Positions 1 through 6,358 of a DNA stretch of 6,358 bases are shown here, piece after piece. Every line of letters begins with the position of its first letter. Positions within the stretch are counted from its first letter, which is position 1. Location: assembly GCA_003504855.1 (NCBI GenBank), contig DNZD01000111.1:1-6358 (forward strand). Direction: 5' to 3'. A program made the translations under genes and the position numbers. Source of the DNA: Cytophagales bacterium. GTDB lineage: Bacteria > Bacteroidota > Bacteroidia > Cytophagales > Cyclobacteriaceae. The notes under the pieces were generated by a model. That model made no database searches. It saw nothing but the letters and a program-made list of their open reading frames with translations, and was not told the DNA's origin.

Positions 1-2820
1 GTGAAATATTTTGAACAACACCCGGACACCACCTGGCTGACGGATTCTTATTGGAATCTGGCCTATGTGTTGTCGGAGCAGGAAAACAAAAAGACGTCAG
101 GTCCAAAAAACCTGCAACGTCCGCTGGAGCTGTACGGCAAGGCATTAAAATACTATGCAGCACAAAATGATACAGCCGATTGGCGAACCATGCTGACGAA
201 TATGGCGGTGATGCACCGAAACATGGGCGATTCAGTTTCAGCCTACCGGTTGAATGAAGAAGCGATCGCACTCTCCCGGAAAAGTTCAGATCTGGACGAT
301 CCCATTGCGGCCTATCAAAAAGCGTCTGAGACCGCACAGTATTTCAATCATTACCGCAAGCGGATCAGTTACCTGGAACAACGACTTGTTTATGCGCATA
401 AAAAGAATGACCCGGCATTTGCTGCTGCTACCCTCGAAGCCATTGGGAAAGTATATGAAGATGACCTAAAACAGTACCGGAAGGCAGATGAAACGTATCA
501 CCTGTCCCTGATCGAGTATCAAAAGTCTGGCAACAAATCCGGGATGGCGGGTACCTACTGGAATATCGCATATAATTATGCCAACCACCTTAAAAGACCA
601 AAAGAGGCTCTGGCAGGATACCAAAAGTCACTCACCTTATACAGGGAAGAGAAGGATTCCAGCAATACGGCAACGATCCTCAATAATCTGGGTGGAACGT
701 ATCGAACACTGGACGACTCCGTACAATGTTATAAATACCATCAACTGGCCATTGCGAATATTCCGCATGCAGCTGATCTCAAGTTCCGCGGGGACATATA
801 CTTCAAAACTTCAGCGAGTTATGAGCACTTCAAGCACTATGGCAAACAGCTATACTGGCTTGCCAGGCAGGTAGAGATCTACCGCAAAAGCCCAAAACCC
901 GAAGAGCTTGTGGATGCCATCACGTCGTTGGCACGCGCATATCGCGACAACCGATCCGATTATGCACAGGCAGATCAATTATTGAAGGAAGCGCTGGACA
1001 TTGCGCAGACCACTAAGAATGCCGACGCCCAAGCCAATGCCTGGTGGAGTTATTCATACAACCTGGGCTTGATGAACCGCAACGAGGAATCTATTGAAGG
1101 CTATGAAAAGGCTTATGCGCTCTTCCTGGCCAACAAAGACACCAGCAATGCCATGACCATACGCTCCAACATTGCACAGACCTATTGGGGGATGGAGAAT
1201 TTTCAAAAGGCGATTCAGGAGCATGAACGCGCGATAGAAATGGGTGCCGGCAGCAATAACCAGGAGATGATCTATAAATCATGGAAATCCCTTTCAGATC
1301 TATACGACGAGACCGGGAATCCTGTAAAAAGTACAGAAGCACTCGCTAAAGCCATAGGTGCGCTTGAGATCATCAGGGACTCTGCCCGCATGGCAACTAC
1401 CTACAGCAAAATGGCCTCGCGATATGCCAAGTCCAAGGAGTATGCCAGGTCATTTGATTATTACAACAAGACCGTTTTGATGAACCAGGCCAGAAAAGAT
1501 ACCGCCTCGTGGGCATCGGCACTCTATGAATGGGGCCTGGCCCTTAATGATAAAAAAGACTACACGCTGGCTCGCGAAAAAGTTGAGGCATCGCTTCCCC
1601 TGTACCGCAAAATAAAATCAAAAACCGATGAGGTCTACAGCCTCGTTTGGATGGGTATCCTGGAACAAAGCACCACCAATGACTATAAAAAAGTAGAAGG
1701 TTGGTATAACCAGGCCATTGCTGTAGCGAAGCCGCTCAACAATGAAAACCTGCTGGCCTTCTGCTATTATCAAATGCGTTACTTATACCGCAGTACCGGC
1801 CGTGCTGCCTTGGCTGATCAGAATGCTGAGAAATCGCTGGCCTTGTATAAAAAGCTCAAGAACTGGCAACAGGTATCCAACACGCTCCTGAACATTGGAC
1901 AGGATGCACACCTGGTCTATGGTGATTTGAATAAGGCATTGCTGTACTATGACCAGGCGCTGGCTGTGTGCGACACCATGAAAGACAAGTCATACCTGGC
2001 CAGTGTAATTGGAGCCCGCGCTACAGTTTACAGCGATCAGGGTGAGTTCAACAAAGCGTTGGAAGTCATTGATAAAAGTTATGAACTGTATCGTTCCCTG
2101 AATAACGAATGGGGCATCGCCGGAACGTATATCGACCGGGGCAATGTTTATCGGGTATTGAGTGAGTACGAACTCGCCATGAAGTTTCAGGGCAAGGCCG
2201 ATAGCATGTATCTCAAGTTGGGAACAGAATATGCCCGTCTTGCTCCGCTGGCTAATATCGGCGAGAACTATGTCTCACAGGGCAACTACCCCAAGGGATT
2301 GGAATACTCCATGAAGGCCTATGACATCATGCATAAAGCCGGAGATGAAGATGCCAACATGTGCATTATCAAATCGAATATCGGCGACATCTATTACCAG
2401 ATGGGTAATTATGTTGAAGCGGAAAAATGGTTAAAAGACGCGCTGGCCGGAGCACAAAAGGCCGGAGCCAAACGGGTCAAGATGGACATCCTTGGCGAAT
2501 TGGGTCGATTGAAAATTGAGCAAAAGAAATATGCCGAAGCCGCCACTTTCCTCAATGAGGGCGTTGCCATCGGTAAAGAAACAGGTATTGTTATCGGATA
2601 CCTCAACAACCTGGTGTTGCAGGGTAAACTAATGGTGGAACAAAAACAGTTTGACAAAGCCAAGGTGCTGCTGGAGGAAACGTACACCAAATCCAAAAAT
2701 ATCGGCAAAGACAATACTCTATGGGAATCGCTTTACCTGCTGGGTATTGCCTATAAGAACACCAATGACCTGAAGAAGAGTAAGGAGTACCTGGTGGAAG
2801 CTGAAAAGGTAATTGAGAAA
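1..2820 (+). repeat. Array of about 22 TPR-like repeats, 40-residue (120-nt) pitch
   Basis: The repeat is seen at the protein level. The loop that begins each unit falls near residues 57, 98, 137, 179, 219, 260, 300, 341, 380, 420, 460, 500, 540, 580, 621, 661, 701, 741, 781, 821, 861 and 901, so the register drifts by only a few residues across some 850 residues. Each unit has helix A with a small residue near N-x-A/G and an aromatic near its end, then helix B of the A-x-x-x-Y-x-K-A type. A partial, slightly expanded unit precedes residue 57. The pitch exceeds the canonical 34 residues of TPR and matches the longer-helix TPR variants often joined to CHAT domains. The nucleotide sequence has diverged, so this is an old protein repeat and not a recent tandem duplication. 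Confidence 0.85.
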
Positions 2821-4350
2821 GTGCGCAACAAAGTAGTAGGCGGTGATGAAGCCAGAAAATTATTCTCATCGGACAAGAACATCGCCGCATTGTATGACGC
2901 GCTCGTGGAAGTACTGCTTGCCCTCGGTGAAACCGAAGAGGCGATGACGGTCATTCAGAAAAACAATGAAGAAAACCTCAAAGCCAAATTCAAGGGGCTG
3001 GATGTAAAATTTGAGAATGAGAAGAAGCAACGCGCGCTGGATGAAGAACGGCTCATGAAAGCCAAACTGGATGGCATCGACAAGCAAATATCTTTTGCCA
3101 AAGCCCAGGCCAATAATGCCAAGGCCAGTGAGCAGGTGAAAGCACTGGAAGGTGTAAAGACCATCGCAGAAACCGAATACCTGAAGTTTGTCAACCAGCA
3201 AATCAACGTACAACCAGAACTGTCCAAGTATTTCAACAACAGTGTACAGCCGGTTCAATTCAGAAAGGTGAAAACCAAGATTCCCAAAGACATGGCTTTG
3301 CTGTCTTACCTGGCCGGGGAACAACAATTGTACATCTTCGCCGCAACCTCTGATACGGTGGTGGCCAAGATTGTATCCGTCCCCCGGGAACAATTAACGA
3401 AGGACATCAATGCCATGCTCAATATTGTGTTGCACAACCTGGGCGGCTTCCCCGTGGGTGAATCCAAAAACGAATTGGCTGAACGCGAGGAAATAGTCAA
3501 TGAGATCAAGCAGACGGACCCCATGATCCGCCCGTTTGAAGATGCCTATCATTACCTCATCGCACCGGTAGCCAAGGAGATTAAAGGCAAGACCAAACTG
3601 GGTGTAATCCCGACAGGTGCATTAAACTACATCCCTTTTCAGTTGCTGGGAAAAACCCTGAGTAACGGGAGATTCAGTTTGCTGGTCAATCAGTTTGCGA
3701 TCTTCTATGCCAATTCTACGGATATGCTCTTCCGCAACGATGCAGAGATTGACAAAAAGTATAATATTCTGGCGTTCGGTAACCCGGACCTTTCTTTGCC
3801 TTCTACCGAGAGGGAGGTGACGGAAATCAAATCGATGTACCCAAATGCAGCTGTGTTTGTTCGTAATGATGCGACAGAGGACAAAGCCAAGTATGCCGGC
3901 GAAGAGTATAATGTCATGCATTTCGCTACCCATGGCAACCTGGATTATGAGGACTTCTCGCAATCCTTTATCACCATGGCCGGCAATCCATCAAAAAGTG
4001 AAGATGGTAAACTTACCCTCGAGGAATTATGGGGCATGGAAGTGATGAACCATCTGAATATTGTGGTGCTATCAGCTTGTCAGACGGCAGTAACCAAAGG
4101 CTCTAACGAAAGCGCTGCCGTAAGTCCGGCGAGCGGATTCCTGCAGAATGGTGTCAAGTCGGTAGTGGCAAGCCTTTGGAAAGTAGATGACGAGGCAACG
4201 GCATTGCTGATGACGGGATTTTATAAGAACATAAAGACGATGAATCCGGTTGATGCCCTGCGGTTGTCACAACGCGCGGTGGCTGCCAATCCAAAATTCA
4301 GCCATCCCTACTATTGGGCCGGATTTATTCTGCTCGGCGACTGGCGATAA
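1..4350 (+). CDS. Giant TPR-CHAT protein (caspase/separase-fold protease), 5' end cut by window
   Basis: This is a predicted cysteine peptidase with a very long protein-binding repeat array; 1449 residues are visible. Residues 1 to about 940 are TPR-like helix pairs on a 40-residue pitch with recurring N-x-A/G, Y and A-x-x-x-Y-x-K-A patterns. Residues about 940-1070 are a charged linker with a likely coiled coil (about 985-1068, rich in K, E, A). Residues about 1095-1449 are a CHAT domain: a PTGALNYIPFQLLG segment (1204-1217), AFGNP (1258-1262), the catalytic-type His in HFATHG (H1311), the catalytic-type Cys in LSACQT (C1360), and the family-typical end YYWAGFILLGDW. By family knowledge CHAT proteins are caspase-like proteases and the TPRs choose substrates or sense partners; the target here is unknown. 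The GTG at position 1 is probably an internal Val codon, because residues 1-7 read as the tail of a preceding repeat helix. A signal peptide therefore cannot be judged. Domain assignment is strong; protease activity is inferred. Confidence 0.93.
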   Translation: MKYFEQHPDTTWLTDSYWNLAYVLSEQENKKTSGPKNLQRPLELYGKALKYYAAQNDTADWRTMLTNMAVMHRNMGDSVSAYRLNEEAIALSRKSSDLDDPIAAYQKASETAQYFNHYRKRISYLEQRLVYAHKKNDPAFAAATLEAIGKVYEDDLKQYRKADETYHLSLIEYQKSGNKSGMAGTYWNIAYNYANHLKRPKEALAGYQKSLTLYREEKDSSNTATILNNLGGTYRTLDDSVQCYKYHQLAIANIPHAADLKFRGDIYFKTSASYEHFKHYGKQLYWLARQVEIYRKSPKPEELVDAITSLARAYRDNRSDYAQADQLLKEALDIAQTTKNADAQANAWWSYSYNLGLMNRNEESIEGYEKAYALFLANKDTSNAMTIRSNIAQTYWGMENFQKAIQEHERAIEMGAGSNNQEMIYKSWKSLSDLYDETGNPVKSTEALAKAIGALEIIRDSARMATTYSKMASRYAKSKEYARSFDYYNKTVLMNQARKDTASWASALYEWGLALNDKKDYTLAREKVEASLPLYRKIKSKTDEVYSLVWMGILEQSTTNDYKKVEGWYNQAIAVAKPLNNENLLAFCYYQMRYLYRSTGRAALADQNAEKSLALYKKLKNWQQVSNTLLNIGQDAHLVYGDLNKALLYYDQALAVCDTMKDKSYLASVIGARATVYSDQGEFNKALEVIDKSYELYRSLNNEWGIAGTYIDRGNVYRVLSEYELAMKFQGKADSMYLKLGTEYARLAPLANIGENYVSQGNYPKGLEYSMKAYDIMHKAGDEDANMCIIKSNIGDIYYQMGNYVEAEKWLKDALAGAQKAGAKRVKMDILGELGRLKIEQKKYAEAATFLNEGVAIGKETGIVIGYLNNLVLQGKLMVEQKQFDKAKVLLEETYTKSKNIGKDNTLWESLYLLGIAYKNTNDLKKSKEYLVEAEKVIEKVRNKVVGGDEARKLFSSDKNIAALYDALVEVLLALGETEEAMTVIQKNNEENLKAKFKGLDVKFENEKKQRALDEERLMKAKLDGIDKQISFAKAQANNAKASEQVKALEGVKTIAETEYLKFVNQQINVQPELSKYFNNSVQPVQFRKVKTKIPKDMALLSYLAGEQQLYIFAATSDTVVAKIVSVPREQLTKDINAMLNIVLHNLGGFPVGESKNELAEREEIVNEIKQTDPMIRPFEDAYHYLIAPVAKEIKGKTKLGVIPTGALNYIPFQLLGKTLSNGRFSLLVNQFAIFYANSTDMLFRNDAEIDKKYNILAFGNPDLSLPSTEREVTEIKSMYPNAAVFVRNDATEDKAKYAGEEYNVMHFATHGNLDYEDFSQSFITMAGNPSKSEDGKLTLEELWGMEVMNHLNIVVLSACQTAVTKGSNESAAVSPASGFLQNGVKSVVASLWKVDDEATALLMTGFYKNIKTMNPVDALRLSQRAVAANPKFSHPYYWAGFILLGDWR

Positions 4351-4371
4351 ACGAACCTTTTGAATCCTTTT

Positions 4372-4379
4372 TAGTTTAG
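4372..4379 (+). promoter_or_regulatory. Possible -7 box (TAGTTTAG) before the aldo/keto reductase gene
   Basis: The octamer differs from the Bacteroidota -7 consensus TAnnTTTG at one position and ends 6 bp before the ATG at 4386, as in a leaderless transcript. No TTTG-like -33 element lies at the expected 19-21 bp upstream; the nearest TTTTG (4358-4362) is far too close. The surrounding 35-bp gap shows no terminator and no Shine-Dalgarno sequence. The gene may instead be read through from the CHAT gene. This is a weak call. Confidence 0.22.
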
Positions 4380-4385
4380 TACATC

Positions 4386-5423
4386 ATGAGTATGAATCTT
4401 AAGCTATTTGGCAATTCCGGACTGCGCGTGTCGGAATTGTGTCTGGGCACCATGGGATTTGGTTCCGAATGGAAATGGGGTGCTGATCGGGCAACAAGTC
4501 AAAAAGTATTTGATACCTATACCAACGCCGGCGGAAATTTTCTTGATACAGCTAACCGCTATACGGAAGGAACATCAGAAAAGTGGTTGGGTGAAATGGT
4601 GGCCGCGGACCGGGATCACTTTGTTATCGCAACAAAATACTCCCTTCGCGATCGGGCCGGCGATTTGAATTTTGCCGGTAATCACCGTAAAAACATGATG
4701 CGTAGTGTACATGAAAGTTTGCGTCGCCTGAACACTGAATTTATCGATGTACTGTGGGTCCACGCCTGGGACAGTTGGACGCCCACAGAAGAAATTATGA
4801 AAGGACTGGAAGACCTTGTCAGTCGGGGAATGGTGCACTATATCGGCGTTAGCGACACACCGGCCTGGGTAGTCAGTCAGGCGAATACCATGGCGCAACT
4901 GCGTGGCTGGTCCCAGTTCGTCGGTCTTCAGATTGAATACAGTTTGATCCAACGCAGCGTTGAACCGGAATTGATGCAGATGGCCCGGGCCTTTGGCATG
5001 ACCGTGACTCCCTGGGCACCCTTGGCCGGGGGCGCGTTGACCGGAAAATACCTCCGCGGAGAGCAAGGAAGGATTACGCCCCAAAGTGCACGGCTTGGCG
5101 AACGCGCGGTGTCGATTACGAAGAAGGTAGTGGAAATTGCTGATCGCCTCGGTGTATCGCCTGCTCAGGTAGCCATCAACTGGACACGACAGCACAAAGG
5201 ACAATCCATCGTCCCGATTGTGGGAGCAACCAAACCGGCACAACTCGAGGACGTTCTTGGTTGCCTGAAGTTTGAGATACCAACAGATGCCATGAATGAA
5301 TTGAATGATGTCTCCAAAATCGAATTACCTTTTCCGCATAAGTTTTTCAGCGAATCCGGCGTGCTGGATGTTCTTTATGGCGGTGTAAAAGAAACCATGA
5401 AGGACCGGCGATTTGGCGAATAG
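4386..5423 (+). CDS. Aldo/keto reductase (NAD(P)H-dependent oxidoreductase)
   Basis: This is a complete 345-residue soluble enzyme of the aldo/keto reductase superfamily, which reduces aldehydes or ketones to alcohols (or the reverse) with a nicotinamide cofactor, usually NADPH. The (beta/alpha)8 barrel signatures appear in order: LGTMGFG near residue 20, GGNFLDTANRYTEGTSE at 49-65, ATKY at 82-85, IDVLWVHAWD at 120-129, GVSD, then WAPLAGGALTGKY, and a cofactor-phosphate-binding stretch VPIVGATKPAQLEDVL at 276-291. All four catalytic residues are present: D54, Y59, K84 and H126. The motif GNHRKN (98-103) and overall pattern resemble the aryl-alcohol dehydrogenase-like (AKR9/YajO-like) branch, but the substrate cannot be told from sequence. 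The start at 4386 fits the family N-terminus; a second ATG at 4392 would lose only two residues. The gene lies 35 bp after the CHAT gene and 34 bp before marR on the same strand. Confidence 0.95.
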   Translation: MSMNLKLFGNSGLRVSELCLGTMGFGSEWKWGADRATSQKVFDTYTNAGGNFLDTANRYTEGTSEKWLGEMVAADRDHFVIATKYSLRDRAGDLNFAGNHRKNMMRSVHESLRRLNTEFIDVLWVHAWDSWTPTEEIMKGLEDLVSRGMVHYIGVSDTPAWVVSQANTMAQLRGWSQFVGLQIEYSLIQRSVEPELMQMARAFGMTVTPWAPLAGGALTGKYLRGEQGRITPQSARLGERAVSITKKVVEIADRLGVSPAQVAINWTRQHKGQSIVPIVGATKPAQLEDVLGCLKFEIPTDAMNELNDVSKIELPFPHKFFSESGVLDVLYGGVKETMKDRRFGE

Positions 5424-5442
5424 TTGTCACGACAATAATTGT
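5424..5442 (+). promoter_or_regulatory. Candidate MarR operator: overlapping inverted repeats
   Basis: Two perfect inverted repeats share a half-site. TTGTC-AC-GACAA spans 5424-5435 and ACAAT-A-ATTGT spans 5432-5442, giving alternating TTGT, ACAA, TTGT half-sites. They start at the -33 element and fill most of the spacer to the -7 box, so a bound repressor would block RNA polymerase. MarR dimers typically bind short palindromes of this kind in their own promoters. Binding is inferred from position and symmetry; the half-sites are AT-rich and could arise by chance. Confidence 0.42.
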
Positions 5443-5453
5443 TAGTACCTTTA
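5424..5453 (+). promoter_or_regulatory. Bacteroidota-type promoter of the MarR gene
   Basis: A TTG element at 5424-5426, directly after the preceding stop codon, is followed after exactly 19 bp by TACCTTTA (5446-5453). The latter matches the -7 consensus TAnnTTTG at all fixed positions except the last. The ATG at 5458 begins 4 bp after the box, so transcription would start at or near the first base of the start codon and the mRNA would be leaderless. This agrees with the lack of any Shine-Dalgarno sequence. The -33 element is only a partial match (GTTG rather than TTTG). Confidence 0.5.
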
Positions 5454-5457
5454 CGGC

Positions 5458-5907
5458 ATGTCACTGGAACAGGATATCCGTCAGGAGAAGTTTGAGAGTG
5501 AGTTTCACAAAGTTGCCGTTAACTTACTCTATACCAGTAGCTGGCTTTATCACCAGAATGCCCTCCGCCTCAAGCCGATGGGTATTACCCCCGAACAATA
5601 CAATGTATTGCGCATTTTGCGTGGCAGCCACCCGAAGGCACTGATGCTGGCGGAAATTACCTGCAGGATGATTGACAAGAGCAGCAATGCCACGAGGTTG
5701 GTTGAAAAGCTTCGTCAGAAAGGTTTGGTCCGTCGGGACATTTGCAAAAGCAACCGCCGTCAGGTAGACATTATCATTACGACCAAAGGCCTTGAGCTGT
5801 TAAGCCACATTGACAAGCTTTCAGGCGATTGGCAAGCAACCCTCAAGACCATCACTAAAGCCGAGGCAGCCGAACTTAACCGTGTGCTGGACAAACTCCG
5901 ATCATGA
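5458..5907 (+). CDS. MarR-family winged-helix transcriptional regulator
   Basis: This is a complete 149-residue DNA-binding repressor or activator of the MarR family, acting as a dimer. N-terminal helices (about 8-40) and a C-terminal helix (about 126-148, including KAEAAELNRVLDKL) would form the dimer interface. The central winged helix begins at ITPEQYNVLRIL (43-54), followed by the helix-turn-helix at about 62-90 with recognition-helix residues DKSSNATRLVEKL (73-85), and a wing at about 93-108 containing RRDICKSNRRQVD and ITTKG. N99-R100-R101 occupy the position of the usual D-x-R wing signature. C69 and C96 lie in the DNA-binding domain, C96 in the wing, so thiol sensing is possible but unproven; there is no N-terminal OhrR-type Cys. 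The ligand is unknown. The gene has its own likely promoter and operator within the 34-bp gap after the aldo/keto reductase gene, and the start codon sits 4 bp after the -7 box. Confidence 0.93.
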   Translation: MSLEQDIRQEKFESEFHKVAVNLLYTSSWLYHQNALRLKPMGITPEQYNVLRILRGSHPKALMLAEITCRMIDKSSNATRLVEKLRQKGLVRRDICKSNRRQVDIIITTKGLELLSHIDKLSGDWQATLKTITKAEAAELNRVLDKLRS

Positions 5908-5917
5908 TCCGCAACAT

Positions 5918-5936
5918 CGTTAATAGCTGATTAACG
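5918..5936. terminator. Weak hairpin between convergent genes
   Basis: A perfect 7-bp inverted repeat, CGTTAAT-AGCTG-ATTAACG, lies between the 3' ends of marR and the serine hydrolase gene and covers the stop codon of the latter (5931-5933). Its place suggests a shared, two-way transcription end. The stem is AT-rich and no T-tract follows on either strand, so it is not a standard intrinsic terminator. Confidence 0.3.
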
Positions 5937-6358
5937 GATGATGGCATTCAATTTACCCCAAAGATCATTTTGAAAAAGATATGGCACCGATGAGGTGTCC
6001 GGAACATCTCCCATGCGTATAACCACCAGATTTTTGCTGGGCACTACATTAATGATCTGGCCGTTCTTCCCCATCGCAGCAAACATATCGGCTGGGGCAT
6101 TGGGTGCAATGGACCCGGGGATGACCAGTTGCGAGCCAGGTACCATATAGCTGATCTTGCCATTCAACCAGGTAAGGTATCCATAGGATGGATTAATGGT
6201 CTGAGACGATGTAGTCATCAGGGGAAAGTAAGAGGAGGGAATAACGGTAGTACGATCCCACACACCCTTGTTGAGCAGTAGCAAACCATAACGTGCAAAA
6301 GACCGGGGTGTGCTGTAGAATACATTGTTGTAGGCACCGCTCTTCAGATAAAAGCCAT
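5931..6358 (-). CDS. Serine hydrolase, beta-lactamase family (C-terminal part; 5' end beyond window)
   Basis: The last 141 codons of a gene are visible, open from the right edge (first full codon at 6356-6354) to the TAA at 5931-5933. The peptide carries features of the C-terminal half of penicillin-binding-protein-like class C beta-lactamase-family hydrolases: YSTPRSFARYGLLLLNKG, then NPSYGYLTWLNGK, APADMFAAMGKNGQ and VPSKNLVVIRMG. The GKNGQ segment sits where the family has its third active-site box (KTG or HTG type). The catalytic Ser-x-x-Lys and Tyr-x-Asn motifs and any export signal would lie beyond the window, so activity and location cannot be judged. Family members include esterases, peptidases and D-aminoacyl hydrolases; true antibiotic resistance should not be assumed. 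A TTG codon at 6284 could be mistaken for a start, but the family sequence continues upstream of it. The gene converges on marR with a 23-bp gap. Confidence 0.88.
   Translation of the reverse strand, partial: GFYLKSGAYNNVFYSTPRSFARYGLLLLNKGVWDRTTVIPSSYFPLMTTSSQTINPSYGYLTWLNGKISYMVPGSQLVIPGSIAPNAPADMFAAMGKNGQIINVVPSKNLVVIRMGDVPDTSSVPYLFQNDLWGKLNAIIR

Noticed and set aside
262..269. GCGATCGC, the cyanobacterial HIP1-type octamer
   Set aside because: I noticed only this one copy, and it lies inside the coding sequence. The rest of the window does not look cyanobacterial, so it is a chance occurrence.
254..874. Plus-strand open frames of 71 and 98 codons in another frame within the TPR region
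   Set aside because: They have no domain pattern and the main frame carries unbroken TPR-like repeats through the same DNA.
2409..3963. Several minus-strand open frames of 67-175 codons inside the TPR-CHAT gene
   Set aside because: They overlap one another and lie antisense to clear repeat, linker and CHAT coding sequence. Their products show no family pattern and look like shadows.
1..4350. A CRISPR-linked (Craspase/Csx29-like) role for the TPR-CHAT protein
   Set aside because: There is no repeat-spacer array and no cas-like gene in the window. The shared TPR-CHAT architecture alone is too widespread to support this.
4575..5243. Long open frame of 222 codons on the minus strand
   Set aside because: It lies wholly antisense to the aldo/keto reductase gene, whose complete family signature and catalytic tetrad leave no doubt about the coding strand. 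The antisense product has no recognisable motif.
5900..5909. Perfect 10-bp palindrome GATCATGATC over the marR stop codon
   Set aside because: It has no loop for a hairpin, lies at the 3' end rather than in a promoter, and is short and made of common GATC units. It is most likely chance.
5931..6358. Antibiotic-resistance beta-lactamase
   Set aside because: Only the C-terminal part of a broad hydrolase family is seen. The active-site serine is outside the window, and most such Bacteroidota proteins are not shown to confer resistance.

Overview
The window looks like ordinary chromosomal DNA from a member of the Bacteroidota, probably of the Cytophagales or Chitinophagales type. Four things suggest this: two internal genes start without a Shine-Dalgarno sequence; one of them is preceded by a promoter close to the Bacteroidota -33/-7 pattern (TTTG, about 19 bp, TAnnTTTG); a very large TPR-CHAT protein is present; and the terminal serine hydrolase resembles those common in this phylum. 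The phylum is an inference and the lower rank is a guess. I see no tRNA, rRNA, CRISPR array, insertion sequence or prophage gene.

Layout. Positions 1-4350 (+) hold one very large gene that almost certainly begins before the window. It encodes about 940 residues of TPR-like helical repeats on a regular 40-residue pitch, a charged coiled-coil linker, and a complete C-terminal CHAT domain (caspase/separase-type protease fold) with the expected His and Cys in place. After a 35-bp gap, 4386-5423 (+) encodes an aldo/keto reductase with its full D-Y-K-H catalytic tetrad. After a further 34-bp gap, which carries a promoter and overlapping inverted repeats, 5458-5907 (+) encodes a MarR-family repressor. 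Converging on it with a 23-bp gap, 5931-6358 (-) encodes the C-terminal 141 residues of a beta-lactamase-family serine hydrolase that runs off the right edge.

How they may work together. The aldo/keto reductase and MarR genes form the most plausible functional pair, an oxidoreductase next to a possible ligand- or thiol-sensing repressor. However, the only operator-like repeats lie in front of marR itself, so the evidence points first to autoregulation. Nothing visible ties the CHAT protein to these genes beyond orientation and close spacing. If it belongs to a protease-effector system, its partner would lie to the left of the window. The most distinctive element is the TPR-CHAT protein. I do not see convincing evidence of a wholly new system in these 6.4 kb.
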